64,000 nt of DNA from an uncultured Paracoccaceae bacterium (GCA_947489445.1 CANLDN010000001.1:992001-1056000), one strand, 5' to 3'. Numbered from the stretch's first letter, positions 17,516 through 28,997 are shown. Numbers and translations are program-made. Notes: generated by a model not told the origin, from the letters alone.

Positions 17516-18246
17516 ACATCGCCCCCAATGGTATCAAACAGCGATTCCGGTTTGCGCGCACACCAATAACCGATGGTTTCACGGACCTGCCCTGCGGGAT
17601 AGGCGGTGCCTACAAGTTTCAGATCATCAGATATTTGCGCCACTCTGCGCTTCATTGCTGTCTCTGCGACTTTTCCGAAGCGAACAACCGCTGGCCCTGC
17701 TGGTTCCGTCCATTCTATTGGCATCCAGTCTCCGGCGTCGGCCCGATCCGGCAAAGTCCTCGCATCTGGCAGAAAACCATAAAGCCGATATGCCGTCAGC
17801 CGCAACGCAATCTTGAACTGCGGCACAAAGTCCGTAATCGCCTTGAGGGGCGTCGGAACCAGAACCATGTTGGCAGGGCTGGAGTAATAACGCGGATCGT
17901 TGACCTCGGAATGGCCCGAAGCGTAGCTGGTATCATCGTTCCCCCAGATATGGCAGCAAGTCCAGTGTGGCCGCGCTTTTGAGCTTTGGTTGAGAGTCCG
18001 TGTCAGCGCGGTGTTTGCGGATGTATTCCCTTCGGTCTTGGGACGCTTCTTGTTGGTGGCGCGCTCCATCCATCCAGCCTTGTAAAGCGGCATCTTGCGG
18101 GCAAGTTCAGGGAACCATACGGGTAGTCGTGCAACCGCTTCCGGATCAGGCCACCGAACAAGCTTGTTCAGCATTTCAGCCATTGCAACAGGGTCGACCA
18201 CGTCGGCAAAGGCCGCCAATCCGTCTCCGATTTCTGGCTCGCTCAT
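17512..18246 (-). CDS. HNH-endonuclease-like protein inside the homogentisate operon
   Basis: A 244-residue protein that I cannot assign to the pathway. The core reads HWTCCHIWG (residues 94-102), then NDPRYYSSPANMVLVPTPLK (116-135), then a helix with FKIALRLTAYRLYGFLPD. The C-H-I followed by an Asn about 27 residues later recalls HNH/beta-beta-alpha-metal nucleases (H-I ... N-x-x-L), but the usual final His is not obvious, so activity is uncertain. A basic stretch (ERATNKKRPKTEG) lies before the core. Start at ATG 18246, which overlaps the upstream stop as ATGA; it ends with another ATGA overlap. Confidence 0.6.
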   Translation of the reverse strand: MSEPEIGDGLAAFADVVDPVAMAEMLNKLVRWPDPEAVARLPVWFPELARKMPLYKAGWMERATNKKRPKTEGNTSANTALTRTLNQSSKARPHWTCCHIWGNDDTSYASGHSEVNDPRYYSSPANMVLVPTPLKAITDFVPQFKIALRLTAYRLYGFLPDARTLPDRADAGDWMPIEWTEPAGPAVVRFGKVAETAMKRRVAQISDDLKLVGTAYPAGQVRETIGYWCARKPESLFDTIGGDV

Positions 18247-19193
18247 CCCTGTAGTGCCGCCCACATCTGCAGGTCCCGCTCTGCTGTCCAGATACGGGGT
18301 GTGTCGATGCCGCGCGCCTCGTCATAGGCGCGTGCGACGTTGAAGGGCAGGCAGTGTTCGTAGATCGCATAATCGGCGAATTTCGGATCGCAGGCGGCGC
18401 GCACGGCGTCCCATGCCTCTTTCAGCGTGCCGCCGCGTGCGGCCACGCGGGCTGCAGGGCGATAGGTGCTGTCCACGAAATCGCGGGTGCTTTCGATGGC
18501 GCGTTCCACGGCACCGCGCCCAACGAGCGCATTGCCCCGCCCCGGCGCAATCGCGTCCACGTCAAACGCCGCAATATTGTCGAGCGTATGCCCCCAGTCA
18601 CCAAAATGCCCGTCGCCGCAATAACAGGCAGAGTGATCTTCGACGATGTCCCCCGTGAACATCACGTTCTCGTCCGGCACATGGATCACGATATCGCCCG
18701 CCGTATGGGCGCGGCCCAGATGCATCAGATCGATACGCCGGTTGCCCAGATAGACGGTCATATCCTCGCTAAAGGTGGTCGTGGGCCATGTCAGGCCCGG
18801 GATGCTTTCGTGCCCTTCGAAAAGGCGCGGAAAGCGCTGGAATTCGCTGTCCCAGTCTTCCTGTCCCCGCTCGGCCACCATGGCGCGGGCGGCATCACCC
18901 ATGATGATCTGATCGGCACCATAGGCCGAAGCACCAAGGACCCGCACGGCGTGATAATGGGTCAGCGCCAGATGGCTGATCGGCTTGTCCGTCACCTCGC
19001 GCACCTTCTCGATCACCTTGTTTGCAAGGCGGGGTGTCGCCTGCGCCTCGACAATCATGACGCTGTCATCGCCGATGATCACGCCGGAATTCGGATCACC
19101 TTCGGCGGTAAAGGCCCAGATGTCGCGCCCGACCTCCTCGAACGTGATCTTCTTTTCGGTCATGTCCCCCTGGGACGCGAATGCCTTGGTCAT
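18243..19193 (-). CDS. MBL-fold hydrolase with altered metal motif
   Basis: A 316-residue metallo-beta-lactamase-fold protein. After the N-terminal strand pair (GVIIGDDSVMIVEAQATPR) the motif expected as HxHxDH reads H79-Y-H81-A-V-R84, so the Asp and last His are replaced. Downstream metal positions GRAHTAGD and FTGDIVEDHS remain. The family is otherwise typical of glyoxalase II-like or quinoprotein-relay MBL proteins found beside aromatic-degradation genes. Start chosen at [10 protein letters not shown] (19193) by the ATGA overlap with fah; a second Met at residue 11 is possible. Role in the operon unknown, perhaps maleylacetoacetate or fumarylacetoacetate handling, because no maiA is seen. 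Confidence 0.78.
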   Translation of the reverse strand: MTKAFASQGDMTEKKITFEEVGRDIWAFTAEGDPNSGVIIGDDSVMIVEAQATPRLANKVIEKVREVTDKPISHLALTHYHAVRVLGASAYGADQIIMGDAARAMVAERGQEDWDSEFQRFPRLFEGHESIPGLTWPTTTFSEDMTVYLGNRRIDLMHLGRAHTAGDIVIHVPDENVMFTGDIVEDHSACYCGDGHFGDWGHTLDNIAAFDVDAIAPGRGNALVGRGAVERAIESTRDFVDSTYRPAARVAARGGTLKEAWDAVRAACDPKFADYAIYEHCLPFNVARAYDEARGIDTPRIWTAERDLQMWAALQG

Positions 19194-20149
19194 TTCAATG
19201 CCTCTACCGTTTGATTTATCATGCCAAAGATGCTGCGTCCCTTCGCATCCTCCATCCATATCTGAACGCGGTCGCCCGGTTTCAGAAAGGGGGTTTTGGG
19301 TGCGCCTGTCAGGATGGTTTCGACCATACGCTGTTCGGCGATACACGCGTAACCGGCGCCGCCATCGGGCACTGGTTTGCCCGGTCCGCCATCCAGCTTG
19401 TTCGACACGGTGCCCGATCCGATGATCGTGCCTGCCGCCAGGTTCCGGGTCTTGGCCGCGTGGGCGATGAGCTGGCCAAAATCGAAGGTCATGTCGACAC
19501 CCGCATCGACGCGGCCAAAGGGTTCACCGTTCAGGTCGATATTCAGGATGCCGTGCAGTTTGCCATCCCTCCAGCCGGGTAGGTCGTCGGGGCTGACCGC
19601 AACGGGCGAGAAGGCGCAGGCCGGTTTGGATTGCACGAAGCCAAAGCCCTTGGCGAGTTCATCGGGGATCAGGTTGCGCAACGACACGTCGTTGCAAAGC
19701 ATCACGAAACGGATCGCCTCCAAAGCCTCTTCCCGGCTGGCACCCATCGGCACGTGTCCAGTGATCACTGCAATCTCGCCCTCGAAATCGATGCCCCAGT
19801 CGGGGTCGCCAATGATCGGATCAGTGGGCGCGAGGAAGCTGTCGGAGCCGCCCTGATACATCAGCGGATCGGTCCAGAAGCTTTCGGGCATCACGGCCCC
19901 ACGCGCTTTGCGGACCAACTCGACATGGTTCACATAAGCTGAGCCATCGAGGAATTGGTATGCGCGCGGCAGCGGCGAATGACAGGTCGCCTCATCGAAC
20001 GGGCGGGGGTCGGTCGGCTGTTCCATAACCTCGCCATCAAGCACAGCCTGCAGCGTCGTCGGTTCCTCAGGCCACATTTGACGCAGATCGTCGGACACTC
20101 TGACCACCTGCCCATCCGGTTCGCCATTCTTCAGCGTTGCAACCCTCAT
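19190..20149 (-). CDS. fah: Fumarylacetoacetate hydrolase family protein
   Basis: A 319-residue FAH-fold enzyme of the shorter bacterial type, expected to split fumarylacetoacetate to fumarate and acetoacetate at the end of homogentisate catabolism. Metal-binding acidic residues are in [15 protein letters not shown]; the segments [30 protein letters not shown] and [12 protein letters not shown] are standard for the family. Overlaps hmgA by 4 nt (ATGA) and the MBL gene likewise. Confidence 0.9.
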   Translation of the reverse strand: MRVATLKNGEPDGQVVRVSDDLRQMWPEEPTTLQAVLDGEVMEQPTDPRPFDEATCHSPLPRAYQFLDGSAYVNHVELVRKARGAVMPESFWTDPLMYQGGSDSFLAPTDPIIGDPDWGIDFEGEIAVITGHVPMGASREEALEAIRFVMLCNDVSLRNLIPDELAKGFGFVQSKPACAFSPVAVSPDDLPGWRDGKLHGILNIDLNGEPFGRVDAGVDMTFDFGQLIAHAAKTRNLAAGTIIGSGTVSNKLDGGPGKPVPDGGAGYACIAEQRMVETILTGAPKTPFLKPGDRVQIWMEDAKGRSIFGMINQTVEALK

Positions 20150-21501
20150 TTCTTGCCCGGCTTCCCGTCGAATTTCTTTTCCAGATCCGACCAGCAGTCG
20201 ATGTAATCATCCTGTAGCGGCGCCTCTTTCGCGGCAAAGGCGGTCAGATGCTGGGGGAAGCGGGTTTCGAACATGAAGGACATCGTATTGGCCAGCTTTT
20301 CCGGCCCGAGTTCGGCATTCGACGCCCCTTCAAAGGCGTTCTTGTCCGGTCCGTGGGGCAGCATCATGTTATGCAGCGACATACCGCCCGGCACGAACCC
20401 CTTGGGCTTTGCGTCATATATGCCGTGGATATTGCCCATCAGTTCGGACATCACATTTTTATGGTACCACGGCGGACGGAACGTGTCCTCGGCCACCATC
20501 CAGCGATCCCGGAACAGGACAAAGTCGATATTGGCGGTGCCTTCGACTCCTGACGGGGCGGTCAGCACGGTAAAGATCGACGGGTCCGGGTGGTCGAACA
20601 GGATCGCGCCGACCGGGCAATAGGTGCGCAGGTCGTATTTGCAGGGGGCATAGTTGCCGTGCCATGCAACCACATCCAGCGGGCTGTGATCGATTTGGGT
20701 TTCATGAAACTGGCCCGCCCATTTGACAGTGACGGTGCTGGCCACGTCTCGGTCCTCGAACGCCGCCACAGGCGTCTTGAAGTCGCGCCGATTGGCCATG
20801 CAGTTCGCCCCAATGGGCCCGCGCCCCGGCAGGTCGAATTTCTGACCGTAGTTTTCGCAGACAAAACCCCGCGCCGGCCCTTCTAGCACTTCGACCCGAT
20901 AAACCAGACCACGGGGCAGGATCGCGATTTCCTGTGGTTCCAGATCAATCACGCCCAGTTCGGTGCAGAACCGCAGGCGGCCCTCCTGCGGAACGACGAG
21001 AAGCTCTGAGTCGGCGGAATAGAAATAACCGTCGACCATGCTTTCGGTGACCAGATAGATATGTGCGGCCATACCGACCTGCGTATTCACATCCCCCGCG
21101 GTTGTCATCGTGCGCATCCCGGTGAGCCATGTCAGCGGTTGATTCGCGTGCGGCACAGGATCCCAGCGATACTGGCCCAGGCTGATGACATCAGGATCAA
21201 TATACGGAGCGGATTTCCAATAGGGCAGGTCGATCTTTTCAAACCGATGCGTATGTTTAACGGAGGGGCGGATGCGGTAGCACCACGTGCGCTCATTTTG
21301 ATGCGACGGCGCGGTAAAGGCTGTGCCCGAAAGCTGCTCGCCATAAAGACCATAATTGCATTTCTGCGGACTGTTCATGCCTTGAGGCAAGGCTCCCGGT
21401 AGTGCCTCGGTCTCGAAATCATTGCCAAAGCCGGGCATGTAGCCATCCGTCGTGCCGACAGGGCTTGCGGCGTTTTGCATTCTGCTGGTTTGCTTGTTCA
21501 T
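20146..21501 (-). CDS. hmgA: Homogentisate 1,2-dioxygenase
   Basis: A 451-residue ring-cleaving non-heme iron dioxygenase turning homogentisate into maleylacetoacetate. Typical blocks are [20 protein letters not shown] at the N-terminus, [13 protein letters not shown], and the C-terminal iron site [14 protein letters not shown] (His and Glu) followed by [16 protein letters not shown] (second His). Length matches the family. GGAGG lies a few bases before the ATG. First gene of a six-gene minus-strand operon; hpd and maiA are not in the window. Confidence 0.97.
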   Translation of the reverse strand: MNKQTSRMQNAASPVGTTDGYMPGFGNDFETEALPGALPQGMNSPQKCNYGLYGEQLSGTAFTAPSHQNERTWCYRIRPSVKHTHRFEKIDLPYWKSAPYIDPDVISLGQYRWDPVPHANQPLTWLTGMRTMTTAGDVNTQVGMAAHIYLVTESMVDGYFYSADSELLVVPQEGRLRFCTELGVIDLEPQEIAILPRGLVYRVEVLEGPARGFVCENYGQKFDLPGRGPIGANCMANRRDFKTPVAAFEDRDVASTVTVKWAGQFHETQIDHSPLDVVAWHGNYAPCKYDLRTYCPVGAILFDHPDPSIFTVLTAPSGVEGTANIDFVLFRDRWMVAEDTFRPPWYHKNVMSELMGNIHGIYDAKPKGFVPGGMSLHNMMLPHGPDKNAFEGASNAELGPEKLANTMSFMFETRFPQHLTAFAAKEAPLQDDYIDCWSDLEKKFDGKPGKK

Positions 21502-21530
21502 CAGATCATCCTCCGCTCGCCACCGGGATA

Positions 21531-21554
21531 TTAGTTGTTTTTGTAACTAACAAC
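21531..21554. promoter_or_regulatory. Overlapping inverted repeats in the hmgA/MarR intergenic region
   Basis: TTAGTT (21531-21536) and AACTAA (21545-21550) form a perfect inverted repeat with an 8-nt spacer; GTTGT (21534-21538) and ACAAC (21550-21554) form an overlapping one. It sits in the 68-bp gap between the divergent hmgA and MarR genes, the expected site for a MarR-type repressor controlling both. Confidence 0.7.
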
Positions 21555-21569
21555 ACCTACCTCCGGCGC

Positions 21570-21998
21570 ATGCATGATGAATTCGACCTCAATGGCTTCC
21601 TCCCCTATCTCTTGAACAGGGCCGCCGAGACGACGAGCCTGGCGTTTCAGCATCACTATAAGGGGCGCTATGGCATGTTGCGCACTGAATGGCGGGTGCT
21701 CGCGCATTTGGGACGATACGGGGATATGACAGCAAAGCAAATTGGGCAGCGCGCAGGCATCCACAAAACCAAGATCAGCCGGGCGGTTGCGGCGTTGGAG
21801 CACAAACGATTTCTGACCCGCAATGTGTTGGCGGATGATCGACGTCATGAACAGCTGGGGCTGACGAAAGCAGGACGTTCGGCGTTCAACGATCTTGGCC
21901 GGGTGGCCGCAGAATTTGACGCAAAGCTGATGGATCAGTTTATGCCGGAGGAGGCGCAAATAATCAAACGCGCGCTCACCCGGATTGCAACGTTGTAA
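21570..21998 (+). CDS. MarR-family regulator of the homogentisate operon
   Basis: A 142-residue winged-helix regulator. The wHTH spans about residues 30-95: RTEWRVLAHLGRYGDMTAKQ, IGQRAGIHKTKISRAVAALE, then the wing DDRRHEQLGLTKAG. It is divergent from hmgA and shares a short intergenic region with inverted repeats, so it probably represses the operon until an aromatic ligand binds (family knowledge plus position). Start MHDEFDLNGFLPYLLNRAAE at 21570; the longer open frame runs back into hmgA. Confidence 0.9.
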   Translation: MHDEFDLNGFLPYLLNRAAETTSLAFQHHYKGRYGMLRTEWRVLAHLGRYGDMTAKQIGQRAGIHKTKISRAVAALEHKRFLTRNVLADDRRHEQLGLTKAGRSAFNDLGRVAAEFDAKLMDQFMPEEAQIIKRALTRIATL

Positions 21999-22049
21999 AG
22001 ATGCCAAGCTCGCATTTCAAATTATTGAGCTTTCGAGCCATCCACCCTG

Positions 22050-22078
22050 TTGACTCGTGCGACCTTGCTGCCTAACTA
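22050..22078 (+). promoter_or_regulatory. Sigma-70-type promoter of groESL
   Basis: TTGACT (22050-22055), 17 nt, TAACTA (22073-22078). The CIRCE operator starts 8 bp downstream at 22086, the usual layout of HrcA-controlled groESL promoters. Confidence 0.65.
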
Positions 22079-22085
22079 CGCTGCG

Positions 22086-22112
22086 TTATCACTCGATCAA
22101 CGTGAGTGCTAA
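22086..22112 (+). promoter_or_regulatory. CIRCE element (HrcA operator)
   Basis: TTATCACTC (22086-22094), 9-nt spacer, GAGTGCTAA (22104-22112). The consensus is TTAGCACTC-N9-GAGTGCTAA, so the left arm has one or two changes and the right arm is perfect. Located 34 bp before the groES start. Implies HrcA repression of groESL. Confidence 0.95.
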
Positions 22113-22146
22113 CACCAAGGGAAACACGAACTGGAGAAGTTCTGAA

Positions 22147-22431
22147 ATGGCATTTACACCACTTCACGACCGCGTACTTGTTCGTCGCATTGAAGGCGAC
22201 GAAAAGACTGTTGGCGGCCTGATCATTCCTGACAGCGCCAAAGAAAAACCTGCCGAAGGCGAAATCGTCAGCGTAGGCGAAGGCGCGCGCAAAGACAGCG
22301 GTGAGCTGATCGCGATGTCAGTCAAGGCTGGCGACAGGGTGCTGTTTGGCAAATGGTCCGGCACTGAGGTCAAGATCGACGGCGAAGAGCTGCTGATTAT
22401 GAAAGAAAGCGACATCCTCGGCATCATGTAA
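22147..22431 (+). CDS. groES: Co-chaperonin GroES
   Basis: A 94-residue heptameric lid of the GroEL chaperonin. [20 protein letters not shown], then [13 protein letters not shown] (mobile loop region) and [20 protein letters not shown] are standard. The start is ATG 22147 with GGAGAAG upstream; the open frame further upstream covers the CIRCE element. Followed 48 bp later by groEL. Confidence 0.98.
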   Translation: MAFTPLHDRVLVRRIEGDEKTVGGLIIPDSAKEKPAEGEIVSVGEGARKDSGELIAMSVKAGDRVLFGKWSGTEVKIDGEELLIMKESDILGIM

Positions 22432-22440
22432 GCCGAATGA

Positions 22441-24126
<1,686 letters not shown>

Positions 24127-24150
24127 GGTCAAATCCATCAGGATTTGACC
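24127..24150 (+). other. 10-bp hairpin immediately after groEL
   Basis: GGTCAAATCC (24127-24136), loop ATCA, GGATTTGACC (24141-24150), starting right at the groEL stop. No T-run follows. Probably a 3' mRNA stabilising stem ahead of the true terminator at 24209-24234. Confidence 0.6.
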
Positions 24151-24208
24151 GTCAGGGTGGTAGGCATTTTCGCAAGAATGCTAAGAACCCAAAGCCGGTA
24201 ATACTAAA

Positions 24209-24234
24209 GGGCGGTCCCAGCGGACCGCCCTTTT
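24209..24234 (+). terminator. Intrinsic terminator of groESL
   Basis: GGGCGGTCC (24209-24217), loop CAGC, GGACCGCCC (24222-24230), then TTTT (24231-24234). A strong 9-bp GC-rich stem. Confidence 0.92.
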
Positions 24235-24275
24235 CACGTCTGGACGCCCCCGAACTCACCCGGTACCGTCAGTGA

Positions 24276-24770
24276 ATGAAAATGCTCCAAGCCCCACAAT
24301 TTGCCCGCGACATGCACCGCGGTGAAGAAGACGCCGTTGATGCACTTCTCCGCACCGCTTTTGCCGGCGACGCAGAGGCACGGCTGGTCCAAAAGCTGCG
24401 CAAAACAGGTGTTATGGCTGGCGAAACAGTTTTGCCACTGGATGACAAGATCGTTGGATATTACGCGCTGTCGCATATGGTGAAGCCCAAAGGCTGGCTG
24501 TGCCTTGCCCCTGTCGCAATCCACCCCGATCTACAGCGCCGTGGGCATGGCAAGCGGATGATGGGCATGCTCACCGAATGGGCCCGGCTGACGAAAACCC
24601 CAATCGTTGTGTTGGGCAATCCGGATTTTTATGAAAGGGCGGGGTTTTCCCGCCAGAGCGCAGCAAAGCTGCAATCACCCTACCCTATCGAACATACCAT
24701 GCTGGCAGGCATCGGGAATGCGTCACCAGCCGAGGCCTTGATCTACCCGTCAGCCTTTGATGGCCTCTGA
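24276..24770 (+). CDS. GNAT-family N-acetyltransferase
   Basis: A 164-residue protein. The acetyl-CoA binding motif A reads LAPVAIHPDLQRRGHGKRMM (V-x-P-x-x-Q-R-x-G-x-G), followed by VVLGNPDFYERAGF, the pattern of YhbS-like acetyltransferases. Substrate unknown. It overlaps the following EamA transporter gene by 11 nt, hinting at coexpression. Confidence 0.88.
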   Translation: MKMLQAPQFARDMHRGEEDAVDALLRTAFAGDAEARLVQKLRKTGVMAGETVLPLDDKIVGYYALSHMVKPKGWLCLAPVAIHPDLQRRGHGKRMMGMLTEWARLTKTPIVVLGNPDFYERAGFSRQSAAKLQSPYPIEHTMLAGIGNASPAEALIYPSAFDGL

Positions 24771-25611
24771 GCGGATGCGCCTGTTTCTTCTTGTTGCCCT
24801 GACGATGACGGCCTTTGCAGCCAATTCCATCCTGAACCGTATTGGCGTCGCCAACTATGGCATGCATCCAATGGACTTTGCCGCGATCCGGGTTGTGTCG
24901 GGCGCGCTTATGCTTTGGCTGCTAGTATATCTGCGGCCCGCGCGCCGCCCAGCAATCTGGACATCAAAGCGGATGGCCGGGGCCGCCGCATTGGCCATTT
25001 ACATGGTGGGGTTCTCTTGGGCCTATATCACCCTTGGCGCCGGGGTTGGTGCGCTGATCTTGTTCGGCGTTCTGCAAATCGTTGTGTTCGGCTGGGCTGT
25101 GATCGAAGGCCAAAACATACCGGCCTTGCGCTGGGTTGGGGCCATTATCGCGCTTGTCGGTCTTTGCGTTCTGCTATGGCCATCGGGGATTGAGGCGCTG
25201 CCGCTGGGCGGAACAATTGCCATGATCGCTGCAGGTATTGGCTGGGCGGCCTACACGTTGCTGGGGCGGACAGAGGGGGACGCTCTTGGCGCAACGGCCA
25301 GTAATTTCCTGCTATGCGCCCCACTGACCGGGCTGCTCATGATTATGGCCGGCGGTGGCGTCATGAATGTGCCCGGCGTGATGACCGCAATTGTTGCAGG
25401 TGCTGTGACATCCGGGCTTGGCTATGCATTGTGGTACCGTGTGCTGCCCGAGCTGCCCACAACAATAGCAGGCATTGCACAGCTCAGCGTGCCGGTCATT
25501 GCTGTTGCCGCTGGTGTGGCCTTTCTGGCAGAACCTTTGACGGGGCGGTTGCTGTTTGCAGGTATGTTGGTTTTGGGTGGAATAGCGGTATCACTTCTTA
25601 AACGACGTTAG
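24760..25611 (+). CDS. EamA/DMT-family transporter
   Basis: A 283-residue inner-membrane protein with about 10 helices in two EamA halves (first half ends near GLCVLLWPSG, second begins at PLGGTIAMIAAGIGWAAYTL). The segment TAFAANSILNRIGV is typical of the family N-terminus. Start at ATG 24760 (MASERMRLF); ATG 24775 is an alternative. Probably exports a metabolite; substrate not readable. Confidence 0.88.
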   Translation: MASERMRLFLLVALTMTAFAANSILNRIGVANYGMHPMDFAAIRVVSGALMLWLLVYLRPARRPAIWTSKRMAGAAALAIYMVGFSWAYITLGAGVGALILFGVLQIVVFGWAVIEGQNIPALRWVGAIIALVGLCVLLWPSGIEALPLGGTIAMIAAGIGWAAYTLLGRTEGDALGATASNFLLCAPLTGLLMIMAGGGVMNVPGVMTAIVAGAVTSGLGYALWYRVLPELPTTIAGIAQLSVPVIAVAAGVAFLAEPLTGRLLFAGMLVLGGIAVSLLKRR

Positions 25612-25664
25612 GTTTCTGACGTTCAGGGCTTTTGTGATCACCGCACGGTGCTAAATAAGAAAAC

Positions 25665-26390
25665 ATGAAACAGTTTTTGGCCACATCTGCACTGCTTCTG
25701 GCAGCATCTGCCGCCACCGCACAGGAATGTGTGGTGATGCTGCACGGCCTCGCCCGTACCGAAATATCGTTTACCCCGATGCAGATCGTGCTGGAGGACG
25801 CAGGGTATCACGTGGTCAACCGCGGCTATCCTTCCACAACGGCCCCCATTCAAACACTGGTGCAGGAGCATCTGGACGAAGACGTGGCCGCCTGTGGTGA
25901 CAGGCGGGTGAATTTTGTCACGCATTCGATGGGCGGCATCCTTGTGCGGGCCTGGCTGACCAAAAACAGGCCCAAGGACATGGGCCGTGTCGTGATGTTG
26001 GGGCCGCCCAATAATGGGTCAGAACTGGTCGATATATTCGGTGACTTTGAGCCGTTTCAGTGGGTCAATGGCCCCGCTGGTCTGCAACTGAGTACTGAGG
26101 AAGACAGCCTGCCTAATACGCTGGATGCCGTCCCCTACGAGATTGGCATTATCGCAGGCGACCGCACATTGAACCCGGTTTATTCTGCCCTGATCGAAGG
26201 GCCGGATGATGGCAAAGTATCGGTTGCCTCAACCCGGTTAGAAGGGATGCGCGACCACATGGTTTTGCCGGTCACCCATACCTTCATGATGAACAACCCG
26301 TTGGTGATCGAAGAAGTTCTACTGTTTCTGGCAGAAGGTCAGTTTGACCGCAGCCTGAGCCTGACCGACGTGATCTTTGGTACCGACTAG
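25665..26390 (+). CDS. Secreted alpha/beta-hydrolase (lipase-like)
   Basis: A 241-residue protein with a cleavable signal peptide ([19 protein letters not shown], cut before QECV). The hydrolase core follows: [11 protein letters not shown] (oxyanion region), nucleophile elbow THSMGG with S88, and VTHTFMM with the likely catalytic His. Resembles small lipase/palmitoyl-thioesterase-like bacterial enzymes acting in the periplasm or outside. Monocistronic; its 3' end overlaps the convergent purK by 4 nt. Confidence 0.85.
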   Translation: MKQFLATSALLLAASAATAQECVVMLHGLARTEISFTPMQIVLEDAGYHVVNRGYPSTTAPIQTLVQEHLDEDVAACGDRRVNFVTHSMGGILVRAWLTKNRPKDMGRVVMLGPPNNGSELVDIFGDFEPFQWVNGPAGLQLSTEEDSLPNTLDAVPYEIGIIAGDRTLNPVYSALIEGPDDGKVSVASTRLEGMRDHMVLPVTHTFMMNNPLVIEEVLLFLAEGQFDRSLSLTDVIFGTD

Positions 26391-27460
26391 GACGCTGGTT
26401 TCACCACCCGGTTCACATGGCCCATCTTGCGGCCCGCTTTGACCTCTTCCTTGCCATAAAGATGGATAGCTGCATCTGTTTTGGCCAGCTCCGGCACACG
26501 GTCCATATCGTCACCAATCAGGTTTTCCATAACCACATCACTATGCCGCTGCCCGTCGCCGAGCGGCCACCCTGCCACCGCCCGAATATGCTGTTCGAAC
26601 TGGCAAATGCTGCAGCCGTTCTGTGTCCAATGGCCCGAGTTATGCACCCGTGGTGCGATCTCGTTCACGATCAGTCCGGCTGGCGTCACGAACAGCTCCA
26701 CCCCCATGACACCGACGTAATCAAGCGCGTTCAGGATGCGGGCTGCAATCAGAACCGCGTCGGTACGCTGGCTAGGTGTCAGCCTAGCTGGTACCGTTGT
26801 GGTTCGCAGTATCCCAGCCTCATGCACGTTTTCGCCGGGGTCGTAGCAAGCAACCGCACCATCGACACTGCGCGCACCGATCACAGACACCTCATGGCTG
26901 AAATTGATGAAGCCTTCCAAAATCGCAGGGGCACCTGCCATATCAGCAAAGGCCTGCGGTCCATCTTCGGGGACCATGATCCGCGCCTGCCCCTTACCGT
27001 CATATCCCATGCGCCGGGTCTTCAAAATGCCGGGTGTCCCCACGCTGTCCATCGCCACCGTCAGGTCCGCCATACTGGCAATATCCGCAAATGGGGCCGT
27101 TTGCAGCCCCAGCCCCTGCAGAAACGTCTTTTCGGTCAACCGGTCCTGACTTGTCGCCAAAGCCTGCCGTCCGGGATGGATAGGCGCAAGGCTTTCCAAT
27201 AAATCAAGTGCGCGGGTCGGGATATTTTCGAATTCATACGTGATGACATCTACAGACTGGCCAAAAGCCGTCAGTGCCGCGTCATTGTCATAACTGGCGG
27301 TCGTGACCTGATGGGCAACGTCAGCCGCCGGAGGGTTTTCACCCGGCTCAAAGATATGGGTTCTAATGCCAAGGCGAGAAGCGGCAACAGACAGCATGCG
27401 GCCCAACTGGCCACCGCCCAGAATGCCGATTGTTGCCCCGACGGGCAGCGGATCAGTCAT
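26387..27460 (-). CDS. purK: 5-(carboxyamino)imidazole ribonucleotide synthase
   Basis: A 357-residue ATP-grasp enzyme converting AIR, ATP and bicarbonate to N5-CAIR in purine synthesis. [20 protein letters not shown] at the N-terminus, [14 protein letters not shown] in the ATP-grasp domain, [14 protein letters not shown], and [19 protein letters not shown] are hallmarks. Start at MTDPLPVG (27460), overlapping purE by 8 nt; ATG 27472 is an alternative. Confidence 0.95.
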   Translation of the reverse strand: MTDPLPVGATIGILGGGQLGRMLSVAASRLGIRTHIFEPGENPPAADVAHQVTTASYDNDAALTAFGQSVDVITYEFENIPTRALDLLESLAPIHPGRQALATSQDRLTEKTFLQGLGLQTAPFADIASMADLTVAMDSVGTPGILKTRRMGYDGKGQARIMVPEDGPQAFADMAGAPAILEGFINFSHEVSVIGARSVDGAVACYDPGENVHEAGILRTTTVPARLTPSQRTDAVLIAARILNALDYVGVMGVELFVTPAGLIVNEIAPRVHNSGHWTQNGCSICQFEQHIRAVAGWPLGDGQRHSDVVMENLIGDDMDRVPELAKTDAAIHLYGKEEVKAGRKMGHVNRVVKPAS

Positions 27461-27941
27461 CGCTTGGCTCATCGGGGATAGACGCGGACAGGGCACTGCG
27501 CCAACTATCCAATCGCGCGGCCAGATCGGTATCCTGAAGCGCCAGAATACCCGCCGCCATCAGCCCCGCATTCGCAGCACCAGCCACACCAATCGCCATC
27601 GTCGCAACAGGATAGCCGCGCGGCATCTGAAGAATGGAATAAAGACTATCAACACCCGAAAGAGCCTTTGTCTGCACCGGCACACCCACAACCGGCACGC
27701 GGGTCTTTGACGCCATCATTCCCGGCAAATGCGCAGCCCCACCCGCACCAGCAATGATCACTTGCAAGCCGCGATCAACAGCGGTCATACCGTATTCCCA
27801 CAAACGGTCAGGGGTGCGATGGGCGGACACGATCTTGGTTTCATAGCTCACGCCAAGCTGGTCCAGAATATCAGCAGCCTCGCGCATGGTCGGCCAGTCA
27901 GACTGGCTGCCCATGATAATGCCGACGGATGGTTGTGTCAT
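27453..27941 (-). CDS. purE: N5-CAIR mutase
   Basis: A 162-residue class I PurE, converting N5-CAIR to [31 protein letters not shown] and [20 protein letters not shown] are all conserved. Forms a purE-purK operon with overlapping frames. Confidence 0.97.
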   Translation of the reverse strand: MTQPSVGIIMGSQSDWPTMREAADILDQLGVSYETKIVSAHRTPDRLWEYGMTAVDRGLQVIIAGAGGAAHLPGMMASKTRVPVVGVPVQTKALSGVDSLYSILQMPRGYPVATMAIGVAGAANAGLMAAGILALQDTDLAARLDSWRSALSASIPDEPSDD

Positions 27942-28045
27942 GCGCGCCCTCTTGGATTAGGAAACGGCACTATAGCGGCGGCAAAAAGGCGTGCAATGTA
28001 TGAATTGCAGTTGTCCCTTGCGGCGTTGGATGGTCTGAATAGCAA

Positions 28046-28768
28046 ATGGCAGCACCAGACGAAATCGCAACCATCTGGTTGATCCCAGAGGCCGGAACAA
28101 CACCCGACATCACCAACCTTGCGACCGCAGGATCGATGGCCGCCCTTTACGATGTGTCCGAACCCTATTGGATCACTTTCGCGCAGGCCATGGAAGCACA
28201 GGTGAGCCAGCAAAACGCGATCCTTGCCGCGGAATTTCCAGCGTTCGACACATCGCTGCGCCCTACATTGACTGATCGCATCCGCGATATCTGGGATGGG
28301 GTGATTGATCTGGCATGGGGGTGGCGGAGGATCAAAACACGGCAGGCGAGTGATGTGCCGTTCACATTTGATGTGCCGCTCGCCCAGACCTACCCTACAC
28401 AGGAATTGTCGTTCGACTACGAAGATTTATATGCGGAAACCGCAAGGTTACGGTCGGAACTGGCCGCGCAAATTACGCTGAAGCGGGGGGTTGGGCCGCA
28501 ATTGATCATGGTCGACGCTGATCTGATGGATGATATGTTGGAGGATGACTGCGACACTGCGGATATCGTACATCGTTTGGACGGTGTGGTTCAGTACTGG
28601 CCGCCCATCAAAGATCTGCCCGCACTTGCATTGAGTGAGGTGCAAGAAGATGGTGGTTTGCCAATCGAAATCTCGTTGTTGGCGCATCCAGCGGCGGCGC
28701 ATGATGCCTTGGTTAAAATCGTCACCACGCAATTGGGTGGCACATTTCGGGATGCACCAGGGCCCTAG
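28046..28768 (+). CDS. Hypothetical protein, acidic
   Basis: A 240-residue protein with no family I can name. No signal peptide or membrane helix. The middle (LTDRIRDIWDGVIDLAWGWR) is amphipathic and the second half is rich in Asp/Glu (DADLMDDMLEDDCD). Starts at MAAPDEIATIW; no clear Shine-Dalgarno sequence. Convergent with the DUF465 gene, 10 bp apart. Confidence 0.6.
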   Translation: MAAPDEIATIWLIPEAGTTPDITNLATAGSMAALYDVSEPYWITFAQAMEAQVSQQNAILAAEFPAFDTSLRPTLTDRIRDIWDGVIDLAWGWRRIKTRQASDVPFTFDVPLAQTYPTQELSFDYEDLYAETARLRSELAAQITLKRGVGPQLIMVDADLMDDMLEDDCDTADIVHRLDGVVQYWPPIKDLPALALSEVQEDGGLPIEISLLAHPAAAHDALVKIVTTQLGGTFRDAPGP

Positions 28769-28778
28769 GGTCGCAATC

Positions 28779-28997
28779 CTAAGCGATAATATCCGGTAAA
28801 ATGCGGTCTTCCAGCGTAGCAATCTGATCCTTCAGCGCCAGTTTTTGCTTTTTGAACCGTTTCAGCGTCAGCATATCCGCAGCCCCACGCTGATGCAGCG
28901 CCTCAATCGCTTCGTCCAGATCACGGTGTTCGCGCTTGAGAACCTCAAGTTTCACGCGCAGCACCTCAAGCTGTTCCATTTTTGCAGATGTGTTCAT
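28779..28997 (-). CDS. YdcH-family DUF465 protein
   Basis: A 72-residue coiled-coil protein: LEVLRVKLEVLKREHRDLDE, then LTLKRFKKQKLALKDQIATL. The pattern of two heptad-rich helices with RFKKQKLALKDQI is the DUF465 signature. Function unknown in the family. Start at MNTSAKMEQLEV (28997); the open frame upstream is not homologous. Confidence 0.88.
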   Translation of the reverse strand: MNTSAKMEQLEVLRVKLEVLKREHRDLDEAIEALHQRGAADMLTLKRFKKQKLALKDQIATLEDRILPDIIA

